From Streptococcus devriesei DSM 19639 (GTDB taxonomy: Bacteria > Bacillota > Bacilli > Lactobacillales > Streptococcaceae), in the NCBI RefSeq assembly GCF_000423725.1, contig NZ_KE384084.1:742359-806358 (forward strand): a DNA stretch of 64,000 nt. The letters run 5' to 3'. Numbering within the stretch: position 1 is the first letter of the stretch; every line of letters begins with the position of its first letter. This document shows, piece by piece, positions 63,595 to 64,000 of the stretch. Below the pieces are notes generated by a model, which had not been told where the DNA came from, did not search any database, and worked only from the letters and a program-made list of their open reading frames with translations. The translations under genes and the position numbers were made by a program.

Positions 63595-63666
63595 AGCGAA
63601 CGACGGGATTCGAACCCGCGACCCCCACCTTGGCAAGGTGATGTTCTACCACTGAACTACGTTCGC
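63595..63666 (-). tRNA. tRNA-Gly (GCC)
   Basis: 72 bases. Acceptor GCGAACG/CGTTCGC, anticodon loop TTGCCAA giving GCC, discriminator T. Confidence 0.95.
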
Positions 63667-63676
63667 ATACTATTTA

Positions 63677-63749
63677 TGCCGGCTACATGACTTGAACACG
63701 CGACCCTCTGATTACAAATCAGATGCTCTACCAACTGAGCTAAGCCGGC
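63677..63749 (-). tRNA. tRNA-Thr (TGT)
   Basis: 73 bases. Acceptor GCCGGCT/AGCCGGC, anticodon loop TTTGTAA giving TGT. The T-stem (GCGTG/CATGT) contains two G-U pairs and the T-loop is TTCAAGT. Confidence 0.93.
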
Positions 63750-63759
63750 TAATCCCTCA

Positions 63760-63841
63760 TGCGGGTGAAGGGACTTGAACCCCCACGCCCTCAAGCGCCA
63801 GATCCTAAATCTGGTGCGTCTGCCAATTCCGCCACACCCGC
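63760..63841 (-). tRNA. tRNA-Leu (TAG)
   Basis: 82 bases, long variable arm. Acceptor GCGGGTG/CACCCGC, anticodon loop TTTAGGA giving TAG. Confidence 0.95.
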
Positions 63842-63847
63842 ATCCTA

Positions 63848-63920
63848 TGACCCGTACTGGGCTCGAACCAGTGACCCTTTGATTAAAAGTCAAATGCTCT
63901 ACCAACTGAGCTAACGAGTC
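63848..63920 (-). tRNA. tRNA-Lys (TTT)
   Basis: 73 bases. Acceptor GACTCGT/ACGGGTC with one T-G pair, anticodon loop CTTTTAA giving TTT. A target for mnm5s2U modification by MnmL/MnmM. Confidence 0.95.
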
Positions 63921-63925
63921 TCTTA

Positions 63926-63998
63926 CGGTCCCGACGGGAATTGAACCCGCGATCTTCGCCGTGACAGGGCGACGTGATAACCGCTACACCACGGGACC
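63926..63998 (-). tRNA. tRNA-Asp (GTC)
   Basis: 73 bases. Acceptor GGTCCCG/CGGGACC, anticodon loop CTGTCAC giving GTC. First tRNA gene of the cluster inside the window; tRNA-Val and a 5S rRNA would be expected to the right. Confidence 0.95.
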
Positions 63999-64000
63999 TA

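Noticed and set aside
1..64000. CRISPR arrays, rRNA genes, complete insertion sequences or prophage
   Set aside because: No regularly spaced direct repeats, rRNA sequence, intact transposase or phage structural genes were seen. The tRNA cluster suggests an rRNA operon lies just outside the right edge.

Overview
The window reads as chromosomal DNA of a mutans-group Streptococcus. The basis is gene order: a complete fabM / fabT-fabH-acpP-fabK-fabD-fabG-fabF-accB-fabZ-accC-accD-accA block next to aspartokinase and a HAD phosphatase, then an SNF2 helicase, murC, mltG, greA, a YidC2-like insertase with acylphosphatase, and murI-rdgB-yfcE-cbpB-xerD-like-scpA-scpB-rluB next to trkA-trkH. FabK and FabM used in place of FabI and FabA/FabB, YidC with a basic tail, and an inactive XerD-like protein are streptococcal traits. 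Species cannot be fixed by eye.

Layout. 1-2569: the end of a ferric-siderophore ABC operon (binding protein cut by the window edge, two permeases). 2721-5598 (-): a SAP-domain protein, an overlapping hypothetical/YiiX-like pair, and Mn-dependent pyrophosphatase. 5722-9258 (-): an AT-rich accessory island with an orphan Pep5-like lantibiotic precursor (8721-8915), a YtrA-type GntR regulator, an ABC ATPase, two ABC-2 permeases and a small ORF that may be frameshifted. No lanthionine-forming enzymes are visible. 9587-13789: pflA, a CNNM/CorC protein, an AI-2E family protein and a soluble ABC ATPase. 13862-18986: a second accessory island, with a galactitol-type (GAT) PTS and class II aldolase operon divergent from a DeoR regulator and a PfkB kinase. 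19409-25456: mnmM-mnmL, a CDF exporter, PAP2 phosphatase and ribU under an FMN riboswitch, then padR-DUF1700-DUF4097. 25568-29265: trmL with a structured leader, and trkA-trkH. 29488-36880 (-): yidD-rluB-scpB-scpA-xerD-like-cbpB-yfcE-rdgB-murI, yneF, lysA. 36881-46718: a complex intergenic repeat, BI-1, HD protein, SpoU methylase, acylphosphatase, yidC2, an orphan SdpI-like protein, greA, mltG, GNAT, murC. 46780-60778 (-): SNF2 helicase and the entire type II fatty acid synthesis locus. 60927-63034: HAD phosphatase and aspartokinase. 63294-63998 (-): eight tRNA genes (Asp, Lys, Leu, Thr, Gly, Leu, Arg, Pro in transcription order), an arrangement usually found behind a streptococcal rRNA operon, which would lie beyond the right edge.

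Regulation visible in the sequence: three perfect FabT-type palindromes (fabM, fabT, fabK); an FMN riboswitch before ribU; a 21-bp palindrome at the padR promoter; a 9-bp-arm inverted repeat over the CDF promoter; a cre-like site and two TTTCGAAA boxes between the divergent PTS and deoR promoters; inverted repeats framing the gntR promoter; and a terminator-bearing leader with a possible 21-codon peptide before trmL. The most novel candidates are the orphan lantibiotic/ABC/GntR island, the GAT PTS catabolic cluster without a recognisable dehydrogenase, and the trmL leader RNA.
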